The translations under genes were made by a program, and so were the position numbers. DNA of 64,000 nucleotides from Parietichytrium sp. I65-24A (Eukaryota; Sar; Bigyra; Thraustochytrida; Thraustochytriidae), in NCBI GenBank assembly GCA_012862575.1, contig BLSF01000052.1, positions 1-64,000 of the forward strand, given 5' to 3'. Below are positions 52,660-64,000 of this stretch, piece by piece. The notes under the pieces were generated by a model that ran no database searches, was not told where the DNA came from, and worked only from the letters and a program-made list of their open reading frames with translations. How positions within the stretch are numbered: the stretch's first letter is position 1; each line of letters opens with the position of its first letter.

Positions 52660-55600
52660 GATGCCAATATATTCAAATAAGCGCGAAGACTGGCCTCACT
52701 GTCAACACGGGACTGCTTTGAGAACAGGTTTTGCCGGACACTGCTTTTCTGCTTTCGGCAGCTTCTGGCCAAGCCCGCTGCAGGCTCCGGGGTCGGTTGG
52801 TGTACACCTGAATACGCGGCCAAGCAATTACGACTCTCTACCTGCGTTCGTGTTTGCGGGTTTGCGACCAACACGAGGCGAAGAAAAAGTGTACACGGCC
52901 ACGGTCCCCACGCTTTCTTTCTTTCTTTCTTTCACTCTCTATATATATATATCTCACGAATTCACGGCTCTCTCTTTTCCGTCACTCTCCAGGTGCGCGA
53001 ATTCCCGCTTTCCAAATTCTCTCCACCGTGTTAATCACGGATTGCCGGGCACGCTCCCACGTCTCCTGCAGACACCTTCCAACGCTCCAGATGTGCAAAA
53101 TATACGTATACAAGCACATATATGTATATACACTATATGCTTCCATGCATATATATATATCTCCTAATCCTGGTCCAATGAAATTATATATATATTAATG
53201 TTATACGTATTTATAATATATGCGTTAGTGCATTGGGTTACTAGTATACACAATATGCGTTCCATAGGAAGCCTTGTCCATGCACGTAGGGATATTGCTA
53301 TGTCCAGAGGGTTTTGGTTTGTGAGTGTGGAGAGGGATGCTATGATTATTTCTATGGTATAGTACTCCTTCTTCTTTCTGGCGCGTCTTTCGATTCGTTT
53401 GGTCTTGCCTTCTCCCTCTTCCACGTTGCAAGTCGCAAGTTCTAGTAGATCCCTCTTAACCATTTCACCTAGGTTATGCTAAGATTCATGGTAAGCCGCA
53501 GCTAGTGTGCATAAATTCGTTTTCTTGATTCTGCTACCGTATCTGGTAGAGAAGTGGATAAGCCAACCCCACTTGAAGCGAATGGGCGGTAAGGGGTACT
53601 ACGCTGCGCGGATAGGATCGGCGCGAACTTTCTCTCCGTGTTTCTCCCTCTCTTTTCTCTCCTTCTCCCCTCCTCTCTTTTTCTCTCATTTTGTAAACAA
53701 ATTCAACAATGTTTGGACCTCTCTTGGGAAGTCTCGGCGCGAGATAAGTGAGGAAAGCAGTGAGAGGAGAGTGGTTGAGAGGGGTTGATGGTTGATGGCA
53801 GTGGGAGGAGAGAACGGAGAGAAAGGAGGCTCTTCCTTCTCCTCGTGTCAAATTCCAAGATCAACCCACCGCAGGTAGTCCAGGGAGTCCCAACACTGCG
53901 CATCCCTACCCTCTCGCCACTGAATACTTTCTCACTCGAGTGCTCTGGTGGACCGTGTCGATCGTGTCGATCGTGTCGGAGCAAGGAAGAAGGAGGAGAG
54001 AGGGAAAGGGGAAGGAGTTTGTCCGAGAGGGAAAACTTGAACGCGTTTACAAAATTTGAACTAGCACAGTCTTTGAGACTTGATTTGTATCCCCACAGCT
54101 AGTACAAACAGCACAAAGTCTGGACTACGAGGTTGACTTTTTGGATAAGCTCTGTCTTTTTCTTCTTGGGTTCATTCCAGAGCAAAATGGACGTTCTGGG
54201 AGGGTCTTGGCAAAATGACGTAATTGTTTCCCCTAGCAAGCTTTCGCTAAAAATCAGACCTCGAAAACTCGAACTGGAGAAACTCGAGTAGGACTGTCAA
54301 TAAGACCCCAGAATAGAAATAATTAATCAACGTTAAGACCTATTTACAGGTATTCATTCCGACATTTCCGCCCTGATTTCTCAGATGCCAAAAGACCGTC
54401 TTTTAATCATGTTATATATGCGAAGAACAGGGAGCTTGTTCAGTTTTAAATACTGCAATTGAGACATTCCATATGAATTCAGGAATTCTTAGCAGAGCAA
54501 CAATGAGGACCCGACTCGGTAAGATCACCACCAACTCCCAAGGAGCAACGGGCCGCGCGGACTAAGGTACCCCCCTTTAACCGTTTGGACGACAAATTGC
54601 GTCAGTGGTTCTCTAATCGCATATGTTTAATGCTCTACCACGGATTAATCATGTTGGCACGAGATTCTCGGAATGTGAGCCTAGATGCCCCCTTTTCCCC
54701 TCTTCCAGGTAAACGTTCTGTCGAAACTCGTGATTGATTAATTAACCTCTCGAATAAAGGGGGTAGTGAGCACGTTATTGAACTCTTTAAAAAGACCGAG
54801 CCATGAAAAGAATAAAAGACTGTTCTATCTATAAGAGCGACTAATCATTTCCTTAATATCAACTATTTGGAAAAGGGGGTCCAACGGATGGGAAGGTATG
54901 GTTAGAAAGATAAAGTTATTAGAAGCTGGGCTGGCCCATCACCTCTCCCTCTTCGTGTACACAGAACGGTAAGGATTGGTACTACAGTGAGTGAGAGTAC
55001 TTGAATATTGAACGCTGGATGGATGGACCGTGCAGAGGAAAATCCAAGTCGAGTAGCAAAACTCGATAAACAATACTAGTGAAAGATGGATCAAAATTTT
55101 GTTTCTCCGTGTTTCTCCGTCTCCCACAGGTCCACCATAAGACTATACATAGTAGAACCACTGAGCCCAATTTTTACATTCCAACCTTCGAAGATAACCA
55201 GCACTAGTCAACTGGTTAGATCCTTGTCCTAGCAATGTAGGACTCGCAGTATGTCCAATTGCTGAATTCTGTTCTGAAAAGTTCGGGAAAAAAGAAACGA
55301 ATCTCGGAGAGTGCCAGCCTAGATCAAGTTTTTCAATTCACGCGAAGTTCGGCGCAAGGTTGTGAGGTGACTTCCAGGCTTGCACGAAAAATACTTTTTC
55401 AAAACTCAGGCGCTCTCTGTTAGTGATCGGAAAGAGAGCAATCGAATAAATTAAGTTAATCGCTGCTTCACACTCTTTCGCTTTTTCTTCTTTCTTCCCA
55501 CCCTCCCGCTCCATTTGAGAGGGCGCATACGTAGATCAGCCAAGGTGTCTAGTGCTATTGTATACAATGGGAGAAAGATGCTAGCACCAATCTCCGAATT

Positions 55601-56424
55601 CATGCGCGCTGTGGGGTTCGGGCAATGGGTACTATGAGCAGCTGTGCGTTTGCCATACTCGCGAGTATGAGGAAAATGCGCACCAAAAGGGGGCTGTCAT
55701 CACTGTCGTCCATTTCCCATGCTAGATTACTGTTTACACTGACCGATATCTTATTGATGAAAACCGTGCCACAGAGAGGAAACAATAAGAAGCTCTTGGA
55801 AGCTGTATGTACTCTAGTTCTCCCGAGAGACGAGACGAATGAGTCGATTCTTGAAAGTATGTGGAGACACAAGAACAGAGGACACGTCAAGAACGATCAA
55901 ATTAAGATCAAAACCAAATCAAACTTGCCTTTCCGAACTTTTCTTTACAGTCAGCATTTCTGACAGTACATTAATGTGTTGTTCGAAATACCACTCATTT
56001 GCAAGATGAACGATTTTACAAGTTGCGCAATTTTACAATTTTACAATTTTCTCAACTCCCGGGGACAAGAACTCTCTTCGAGCGAGGCACTGACGGCAAG
56101 GAACGAAATAAACAGCAGAGACGCTACGCACGCGCAAAAGAGTAGACTGTGTAAACCGAGATTCCCAGCCATTAACTCGTGTGGCTTTCGCCGAAATTAT
56201 TCGAACCCAAGGCTTCCCCTGCGGTTTTCGAGTAAGTATTACAACTGCTTCAATAAATCTAATCTTTTAATGTCTCAAAACAAGAAATTCCACTGGTTCC
56301 AAGCAGAACACACGGAAGCGAATATTCCCAGCGCTTGGTATGAGAAACTTTGCCCTCGGCATGGGCCAGGCACAAAAAAAAAAAAGAAGAAGAAGAAGAA
56401 GAAGAAGAACGCTTCTTTTAAAAT
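52660..56424. other. Gene desert, left part (3.8 kb)
   Basis: It contains a CTTT microsatellite followed by (TA)n (52916-52960), several AT-rich stretches (53100-53235), CT-rich runs (53630-53690) and a 10-bp GTCGATCGTG repeat (53955-53980). From 54100 to 55600 the sequence is non-repetitive yet has no frame over about 60 codons. No gene is supported. Confidence 0.5.
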
Positions 56425-56449
56425 NNNNNNNNNNNNNNNNNNNNNNNNN
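56425..56449. other. Assembly gap (25 N)
   Basis: A run of 25 Ns lies between two similar sequences: (GAA)n-cgcttcttttaaaat on the left and (GAA)n-gctcttttaaaatt on the right. The matching flanks suggest two ends of the same GAA-repeat locus, so the true gap may be negative or filled by GAA repeats. Confidence 0.9.
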
Positions 56450-59400
56450 AAAAAGAAGAAGAAGAAGCTCTTTTAAAATTAGCTTTCGGAACAGAACCAC
56501 AAGATGTGAGTATTGACTCGCGAACTTGAAGAGTTAACTAAATTTCGATTAACATGGACATATTTTTTGAAAGTCATCAAATGCAAAGGCTCTTTTTAGT
56601 CAAAGACACGCGAAGCCCGCAGAGACTGTGAAAGCAAGAAGGCTTTCTTTATTAATTTATCCCTCGAAGCCACACGCGCGGGAGCCTTGACTCGAGCGCA
56701 TGAGTATATTCTCCCCCGGCCGAACCGAAGAAAGAGAACAACTTGCACTCAAGGACTGCTCACCGCCACACGTCCATCTCCTCAAATGTATTACAACTTA
56801 CTAGCAGTTGAACTTTGAAGCGATGTAAATTCACAAAAGCAAAGCAATGCAATGCACGTGCGCTTGCAATGCAAATGCAACACACCATACCAAGCTGTGG
56901 GGGTACACACTTGTTGGCGCTGCGGGTTATGGCTAGCTTGAATTTACATGGCGACACTAAGACCCATGAAAGTCGGGGATTCCTGGTCGCCCATCCACCA
57001 CTTCCTTCTCTCTTGACTCCAAGCCACCGCTTTTGCCTCTCTGCTGTAGTTTCCCCGACTCACAGCAATCCTTCTTCTTTCCCATTCTCCCTTCCCTCTG
57101 TAGGAGCCGTACAACCCTATCCGTTAGGTTATTTATAAGCTCTTACAGAAGAGAGGGAGGGAGGGGAAAGGGGGAGGAGAAGAAAGAGGAAAAAGGAAGG
57201 AGCTCTCATCGGAGGATAATTTTCCGGCCAATAATTGATTCCGTAGAGCAGTGGGGGCGGCCACTGAAAACGCTAGTGCAAAGGAAGCATTATTCCTTGT
57301 TCACTGCAAAGCAAGTCAAAAAAGAAAGAAAGAAAGAAAGAAAGAAAACGAACGGATATACCAATTCACACTCACAGTCAAAACCTGTCGCGCGTGAGCA
57401 AAGTGTATGGAGTTCATGATCAATAATGGCAGCATTGAGCGTTTGTGAACCCTTTTCGCTAGCGCTAAATATCAGAAACGATAAGAATTGGTCAACGGAT
57501 CCTTTCCAAATTGAACGACTGCAACACATTGCAATACCGACAGAGTGACTGTGAGTATAAAGTTTCTTCAACTTTCTGGGTTGAGAAGAAGGCGCGTAGC
57601 TTGACTAGGCCAGATGAAAAGAAAAGAATTGTTACCGTTGATGACTTTTGAACCGCCAAAAAAGTGCGAATGCGTGAAACTCGACTGGAGAATGAAGGTG
57701 AAAATTGAATCATTCGTGCTGAAATGACAGCAAGATCTGGCGGCACGCGCATCTCTGATGAGCCGAGCGTAATCAGAGATGCAGACGTTTCTTCGAGGAT
57801 GGGCAACGCGTTTGCTTTTCGAGATTTCTCGAGGTTTAGTATCCCCAAGTCCCGCAACAGGTCAAGCAAAGATCAACCTGCTCTGGAAGTCCATGGCCAA
57901 TCTCGCCAATCTCGCCAACGCCCAACGGTTGATTCCCCGCCTCGATTAAATTTAGAAATGGTTGAGCCATACTATTTCCACTGGCTAGGTAAAGTGATTC
58001 TCGGCTCTTGGAACACACTGCTCCCGGGTCCTGGCTTGCACGAAAACCATCTTGAGTAAGTCAATGTTGAAGGAGTTGCTTGGGGGAAGGTGATCAAGGA
58101 CCACGAAAAGAAAATCGAGATTAGCGGCGCGAGGAAGATTCTGACACACAAATATACGGTTTCAGAATTCGGAAAACTCGCGAACGCGTTGCAGGTTTTT
58201 ATGCGGAATCCCGCAAACACACAGCATGTTCCTTCAATTTTATTGCACTGCATGCGGGCTTTGAATTGGACGCCTTCGAGTGGTTAGCTCGTTTGGATCG
58301 CGCTGAATTCTCGACTCTGATCTCCGGAACACGCGCGGTTCCGAAACGCGGAGGAACGCTTCCCGGAATCCTGGGGTGGAATGTGGTGAATGTCCCACAG
58401 CTTTGACTCCCCCGCTGGTTGTCACCCTCATCATTCTTGACTTTGACGATTCAGAAATTAACATGAACCCGGTGTTTTGCATGCCTTGAAACTTCTTCGA
58501 ACACTTGAGCGGAATCACAAGACTCGTCGCACTCGGAAAACAGACCGCGAGCAGCACTGCAACGCGAGCGCTTTAGCCGTACAAGGTCTGCAAATCGACG
58601 GTAGTATGCTACGTTGCAGTGCGCCGTCGCGCTCGTAACCACTCAGCGAGCGTATGGACTTGGGGCACTGAGCGGAACCAGACTAACGATACAGAGCAAT
58701 CCAATCTCTGAGTATTGCTGCAGTACAGTCGACCTAACAACTGCGCTCTAGACACACGCGCAGTATTCTGAGCTTGATCCTTTCGTTTTAAAAAATTCAA
58801 AGCGCTGCCAAAACCATCAGGATCGGGCTCTGACCATAACACGCACTGCCCAGAGTATGGTGACGACATGACACAATGCAGGAACGAATAGCCTGACGCG
58901 ACTCCGAATCAATCCATTATTTTACCCATTCCTAGAACTCGCGCCGCGCACGTCGCGTCTCTCTGCCCACTCGCAGTCAGTTGTACTGGTACGCACTCCC
59001 GTGCCGACACTGAGTAATTCAAATCGTGCATCGCACGTGAATCTCGAGTGCCCGCCCCCAGCTCAGGGCATCTTTACATTAGGGTACCATAATTTCCTCA
59101 CACTAGGCGTACATCGCTCGTGAATCTCGTATGCATGTGCTCAAAGCGTCCCTCTGGCGACGCCGGATCTCTCTCACGACTCCTAACGAGGACTTGAACG
59201 GTCATGGTCACGGTTTCGCTTCCTGCACCGGATTACTTCTGGTCATGGTTTCGCTTCCTGCACCGGATTACTTCTGGTCATGGTTTCGCTTCCTGCACCG
59301 GGTTACTTACTATAACCAAAATTACAACTACAGTGTAGTACATTACCTTCATGGTGACAACACTGTGACAACAGTGGATGGGACGCTCTGCTACAGCCAC

Positions 59401-59837
59401 TCTCTAGCTCTGAGCTACTGAAGCAGGGATAGCAGGGATCGAAACTCCACTTGGTAAGCGAAACTCCACTTAGAATCGGCCGTCGACTATTAGCACCCGA
59501 CTCTTCACGACCGTGACCATAGCTACCATAGCTACTGACCCTGGTTGCAAAAGATGGCAAAAGGCGTTGACGCCACATGTGTATATATATACTTTTAATA
59601 TAATAATGAACGTATGCATGTATACGAATGCAAGGACGCGCAGTGTATCGAGGGACAAGAGACAAGAGACGAGAGACGAGAGACTCGCGCGCCGGAGAGA
59701 CTCTTGCTAGGTTTTGTACATCTATCTATCTCCTGACTGCGATTCGCAGTTCGATTCGCAGCTCCAGGGAGGTAGCTGGTCGCCGGAGAGCGCAGCCTGC
59801 CCTCGCCTCCCAAAGCACCTGTTGTGCGGTCCGCGAT
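56450..59837. other. Gene desert, right part (3.4 kb)
   Basis: It contains a GAAA microsatellite (57318-57346), a repeated 'cggattacttctggtcatgg' block near 59222-59300, and a TATA-like TATATATATAC at 59581-59591 ahead of the sulfatase gene. Two short plus-strand frames at 57724-58059 and 58090-58287 could be remnants or exons of a small gene, but I could not join or recognise them. Confidence 0.45.
58561..58680 (-). other. tRNA-like tandem hairpins (uncertain)
   Basis: On the minus strand, CGCTCG-ctgagtggtta-CGAGCG (a D-arm/A-box-like hairpin) is followed directly by CGACGG-22 nt-CCGTCG. The first loop resembles a tRNA-Ser/Leu A box. The second stem has too long a loop for an anticodon arm unless it carries an intron, and no clear B box or acceptor stem follows. 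It may be a decayed tRNA-derived element. Confidence 0.2.
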
Positions 59838-62800
59838 ATGTGGAAGAGTGGCGAAGCGCGGAGCAGGCTTTTGCAACTGGAGAAGCGGCTGGGACATGGC
59901 ATGAAGCACTCGAACCTGCATGTGAAGATGGCGGCGTGGCGGACGCTGTTGGTGCTGACGATTATTATGGGGAGCTTGGGGTGGGCAAAGCTGAATGTAA
60001 AGCACTTGGGCGATGACATGGTCCCGGTGGAGAGACTCACCGAGCCGCGCCCCATGCAGCGGGAGAAGTTTTGGGATAAAATGCAGTCCGATGGGCTGGA
60101 CGGAGTGCTGATGATTCTCGGACAGGATTGGGGCTCTGCGGACCTGCCTTCGGATGGCGAGCTAGAGAACGGTGCCACGATTCACGGCTTTCGGGCGGCC
60201 AGCCCTGATACCACAGAAGCCGTGGCGGGAATCCTCACTGGGCGCTTTCCTGCGGAAGTGGACGTGGATTGGGAGTCTGAGAACTGGGCTCTCCGAGTTG
60301 GAACAGTCTACAGCGAGCTTTCTAAGGTTGGCACAAGCAAGGTGCGAGTCGGGCACTTTGGCAGTTGGCCATTCAAAGGGGTGAGAATTGAGGACCTCGT
60401 TCACGAGAGCTTGGCCACCGCCAATGCAGAAGAAGCTCTCAAAGCGGCGGAGCTATTCGTTGAAGATTGCATCGCCAAAGGCGTAAAATTTTACGTCAAC
60501 ATTCTGCTGCCCATGCAGGACGTGGCCTTCCATCCGACGGAGCGATCGCACAATTGGACATCCGATATTGGTGAGACTGAGCGAGAATCTGAGCCGTGCG
60601 AAACTTGCAAATTCTGCACCGATATAGTGCGTGCCAGCGGCAAGTCAAGGTATAAGAGCTGCCCTGCTCTTGTATACGCTCAAAGCAGAGCTAGGGAAGA
60701 CCGCTTGTACGGTCATTTTATCCAGAGGATAATTTCTAAAGAAAGAAATGTGGTCGCAGCGTTTGCGAGCACGAACGGGCCCGAAGTCCCACAAGTATAT
60801 GGGCATGCTGCTGGCAGGACGCATTATAGAGGCTGGAAGAGGTCTCTCTACGATGGAGGCATTCAGGTGCCTCTCAAGCTCTGGTTCTCAACGCGAGACC
60901 CAAACTATTATTTTCAAGATCAAGTGAACGACTTTCGGAGCAACTCTCTTCGAGAGAGCAGCAAGGCTCTCTTCGTGGCTGTGGACTGGTTTCCCACGGC
61001 TTTTCACCTACTGATGGGATCAAACGAGCGAATGTCCGAGCATGTTCTAAGATTAAACGGGATAGACCATTCTGCTTTTATCCTCGGAGCAGATTTAAGC
61101 GAGCAAAAGCGCCCCTCACCAATCTTCTGGGCAACTCCGCACAACGCCCCTGGCCACTGTCATGGTGAGGCCCCTGGTCTTCTGATGATGGAGGAGAAGC
61201 AGTTCAAGTATTTTGCAGAGCCAAGCGGACACGATGGCAACCGCTCGAGTTTGAAAGACGAAGAGTTTTATCAAGTTTACGAAATTGCCGAGCAAGCCGA
61301 TCGTTTTGAGCACAACTCTGATCTGGTCAAGCATGGAGATCGGGTGAATACATGTCGAAAGAAGCTTTTAGATTGGTACGAATCGCTTCCACGGCGGATT
61401 CACAGTGGATGGAGAAAGAGCTGGGGCTGCCGTTCTGCTCTACAGAAGGCTACGGCAACTTTCAAAGATATCGATGACGGTGGAAGAGAGCACATCTCGC
61501 AGTTGGCATCCCATCGAGTCCAAAAATCGCCGCTTGGCATAATTTTGATGCTCGCCGACGATCTCGGAATTGGCGACGTATCTTTATTCGGCGACCGCGA
61601 TTTAAGCGGCGTGAAGAGTCGCGTGGCTTTCAAGCCGGACACACCATCAATTGACGCGCTCGCTCGCAAAGGAATGATCATGAAGAATTTTTATTCGGCG
61701 TCTAGTATATGCTCACCCACCAGAGCGGTAAGTTCAGGTGTCGCAAAAACCTGGGGTGTTGCACGCGGAAGCTAACTCGTGTATTCGTTTGGTGGCGTAG
61801 TCAATTTTGACCGGAAACTACCCCTTTCACAAAGATGTCGCAATGCACTTCCAGACTCAGCACGCAAGACGAACCAGCTTGCAACTCGGAGTCGCAAATT
61901 ACCTTGGTGACGCGAACGACGCGAAGCGAAATTACTTGACAACTGTATTTCGCGACACCGGCTATCGCGTAGGGCACTTTGGAAAGTGGCATTTGGGGAA
62001 CCTCGTGAATGAGGGCGGGGTACCCGTGTCCGATGCTCGGTATGGCCTCACGGACTACCGTGTATACTCGGCTGTGTTTGACAAATCAGAGCCAAAGTCC
62101 AAGCGCTTTACGCATGATCAGTGCTTTGCATCTCACATCCAGAAAGATATTGTTGACGAAACTCTGAACTTCGTCACGGAGGCACTCGAGCAGAGGTCAA
62201 GCTACTTTGTAAATGTTTGGTTCCAAAACAGCCACGCCCCGCTGAATTTGGCAACAAGCTATGACCAAGCTGCAAAGCTTGGATACCCATCCACGAGCAA
62301 CCCGTTTCCTGGCCAACCGGAGGTGAACTCGAAAGGGAAATTTCCGAACAAGAATGTTGACAAACATGTTTCACATCAGATCTACAGAGCGCTTGTCCGC
62401 GACCACGACAATCAGGTAGGCCGAATCGTCCGATTTATCGAGGAGCGAGGACTTGCCAACGATACCATCCTCATTTACCTCTCTGACAATGGTCCTGAAT
62501 ATCAATCCATGTATCACGCGAGCGTCGGCTCCAGCGAGCCGTTTAGAGGTGGGAAACGCTCGTTGCTCGAGGGCGGCCTACGCATGCCGTTTGCGATGCG
62601 CTGGGATGGCGTCTTGCCGGCCCGAAGCAACCTTCCTGGAATCGGGTCGACGATGGATTTGATGCCAACCCTTCTAGATCTTGCTGGTATCAAAGGAGCT
62701 GTCGGCGAAGATGAGCTGGACGGAACCAGCTGGTTCGCAAAGAACTCTGACTTGGATTCCGAGCGCACGATTTTCTTCGAAAACAGGGGTTGGGCTAATG

Positions 62801-63183
62801 GAGGCGACTGTCGCGATTACACACCTCGCTTTGCCATTCGCCACGGACCATACAAATTGTACTTGGAGCCGCGAAATCCTAAAGGTCTGCAGCCCGGAAA
62901 ATTTCAGAACGCAGCCTTGCATAATGTCGAGTTAGATCCGAGCGAAACGCTAAATCTCCTGAAAACAGAGGGCGCGAACGCTCACCAAGTCTTGGTACAA
63001 CGCCTCACCACCGAGCTCGTGTCTTACTTGCGCTCGGATAAGTATGACACAAGATTCACGCCTCCTGCTGGGGTTAGAGGTAAGAGGCGGCAAGCCTTTT
63101 TCAAGTGCAGGATAGAGGCAAGGAGCGCGAACTTTGTGGTGAGATCACGCTACAAGGCTTCCGATACGGACTTTTTTGATTGA
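59838..63183 (+). CDS. Sulfatase with fused N-terminal pseudo-sulfatase domain, two exons
   Basis: Exons are 59838-61727 and 61801-63183 (intron 73 nt, GTAAGT, branch gCTAACt), giving 1,090 residues. A signal peptide or anchor (AAWRTLLVLTIIMGSLGWA) follows the start; an earlier in-frame ATG at 59628 exists but adds no signal. The C-terminal domain is a complete sulfatase: ADDLGIGD (D574, D575), signature CSPTRASILTG (C625, R629, the formylglycine site), GHFGKWHLG, SDNGPE and GGKRSLLEGG. The intron falls inside the signature. The N-terminal half is homologous but dead: GQDWGSAD for the metal site, TTEAVAGILTG for CSPTRASILTG, GHFGSWPFKG for GHFGKWHLG, STNGPE for SDNGPE, while GWKRSLYDGG is kept. 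The likely role is hydrolysis of sulfate esters, perhaps on cell-wall polysaccharide, in the secretory pathway or outside the cell. The dead domain may bind substrate. Confidence 0.92.
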
Positions 63184-64000
63184 AAAGTCCTTTTTTGATT
63201 GAAAAGTCAACGCGAGTGTTTCCTGACGGGCATCGTTTTTCAACAGTCCAATAATTGAATCTGCTGCCATTAGGCTGTCTTGTTCGAGTACATACCGGTG
63301 CTCACCGTCAGTTCCGCACACAAAATTTATGTCACTGACTTTGATATACTTCGTTTCACTGTAATCATTTTCATTTTTTGTTCCAAAGCACGTTCTATTC
63401 TTTTGTAGATCCCTCGCTCGAGTAGGTTTTTCTGCACCACTTTTTTTCTCTTTCTATCTCTTTCTTCATTATTTAAAGCCCTGCGCCACCCAATGCTGAC
63501 CACCAACAGATGTATTATTGATGTCTGTGAATTGCCTGCGAGTGTTACCAGCGAGAGAAGTCGACATCTTCTTCACACCATCCGGAACTCACAAACTTCC
63601 GCTTCGCGATTAATTCTGGCCAGGACAAGTTTGCAACAAAATTCTGCACGACCATTCCAAATCGTGTGCTACTACCTGCTGCTGTTCGTCAGCGGTTGCG
63701 TCTTGTCGAGCATTATTACCTGGCCAACTCGAAGACTCTCTGCTGCCAGCGTCGTTTACATGTTGGTTGCTAAGCATGTCGGAAGGGTGCATTTGTCCGT
63801 TTCCAGTTTGCGGGCCGTGACATTGACTCTTGATTTAAAAGAGCGCGAGCAAGAGATGAAGAGCGTCACGCGAAGACTTTGCGACGTCACCTGAGCTTGC
63901 CCACACTGCTCGCCCAAATTGCCGACAATGAACGAAACGAGATTCTGTTTCAAGAGTCATCATCAGATGTGTGCAAAGTCGGGTTTTCCCACGAGACTGA
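63184..64000. other. Intergenic region to window end
   Basis: Repeated 'ccttttttgattgaaaagtc' units flank the sulfatase stop (63187-63208). A 133-codon plus-strand frame (63493-63894) with one hydrophobic segment (IVCYYLLLFVSGCVLSSIIT) follows an ATTATTTAAAG box. It could be the first exon of a gene outside the window, but nothing confirms it. Confidence 0.4.

Noticed and set aside
55200-55260. tRNA-like hairpin GTCCTA-gcaatg-TAGGAC
   Set aside because: The loop is six nucleotides, and no acceptor or T arm follows.
57724-58287. Two adjacent short frames that might be exons of a small gene
   Set aside because: A GTAAGT exists at 58057, but no convincing acceptor joins the frames and no family is recognised.
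63493-63894. 133-codon frame near the window end
   Set aside because: It has one hydrophobic segment only. It could be a first exon, but there is no homology and the window ends.
1-64000. CRISPR arrays, operons and bacterial insertion sequences
   Set aside because: Genes have spliceosomal introns and separate flanks. No spaced direct repeats with unique spacers and no transposase frames were seen.

Overview
This is eukaryotic nuclear DNA from a gene-sparse, mostly intron-poor, probably unicellular organism. I recognise about 17 protein-coding genes. Eleven are single open frames. Six carry introns: I placed ten GT-AG introns of 65-191 nt, seven with the donor GTAAGT, and several with a YTRAY-type branch site (CTAAC, CTGAC or TTAAC) near the 3' end. 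Intergenic stretches of 1-7 kb are full of short tandem repeats and pyrimidine runs. The gene set (A-type cyclin resembling plant ones, 7TM-RGS protein, sulfatase, ABCA transporter, CNBD channel) suits an alga. A Porphyridium-like red alga is my best guess from general character, with low confidence and no marker gene to prove it.

Layout. 1-2206: a two-copy tandem duplication joined by a single N, then a gene for a protein with a long hydrophobic C-terminal region. 2578-4422 (-): U-box/WD40 protein, preceded by three tandem repeats each carrying a heat-shock-element-like palindrome. 5468-10956 (-): full-length ABCA transporter in three exons with a degenerate second ATPase domain. 14168-15041 (+): unknown three-exon gene. 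15358-16806 (-): mitotic cyclin. 19029-20408 (+): ZIP metal transporter with an EF-hand. 21397-23772 (+): eIF2B epsilon. 23885-24310 (-): FABP-like lipid carrier. 25147-27372 (-): ankyrin protein. 28083-28910: second N-joined duplication. 31542-32870 (-): NSUN RNA methyltransferase. 33950-35704 (+): NOB1. 36666-38111 (+): GDAP2-like macro/CRAL-TRIO protein. 39117-41336 (+): CNBD channel without a GYG filter. 41672-42735 (-): four-exon mitochondrial carrier. 43728-45577 (-): 7TM-RGS protein. 49295-50011 (-): TMX2-like protein. 50716-52659 (-): unknown tail-anchored protein. 52660-59837: 7 kb gene desert with a 25-N gap. 59838-63183 (+): sulfatase with a fused, catalytically dead N-terminal sulfatase domain.

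The genes do not form a pathway. Loose themes are translation and RNA (eIF2B epsilon, NOB1, NSUN), membrane signalling and transport (7TM-RGS, CNBD channel, ZIP, ABCA, carrier) and protein quality control (U-box, TMX2-like). I see no virus, transposon, CRISPR array or rRNA, and no convincing tRNA. The most interesting items are the pseudo-sulfatase/sulfatase fusion, the channel with a replaced selectivity filter, the 7TM-RGS protein, the FABP-like gene outside animals, the EF-hand ZIP transporter, the ABCA switch-histidine loss, and the heat-shock-element repeats at the U-box gene.
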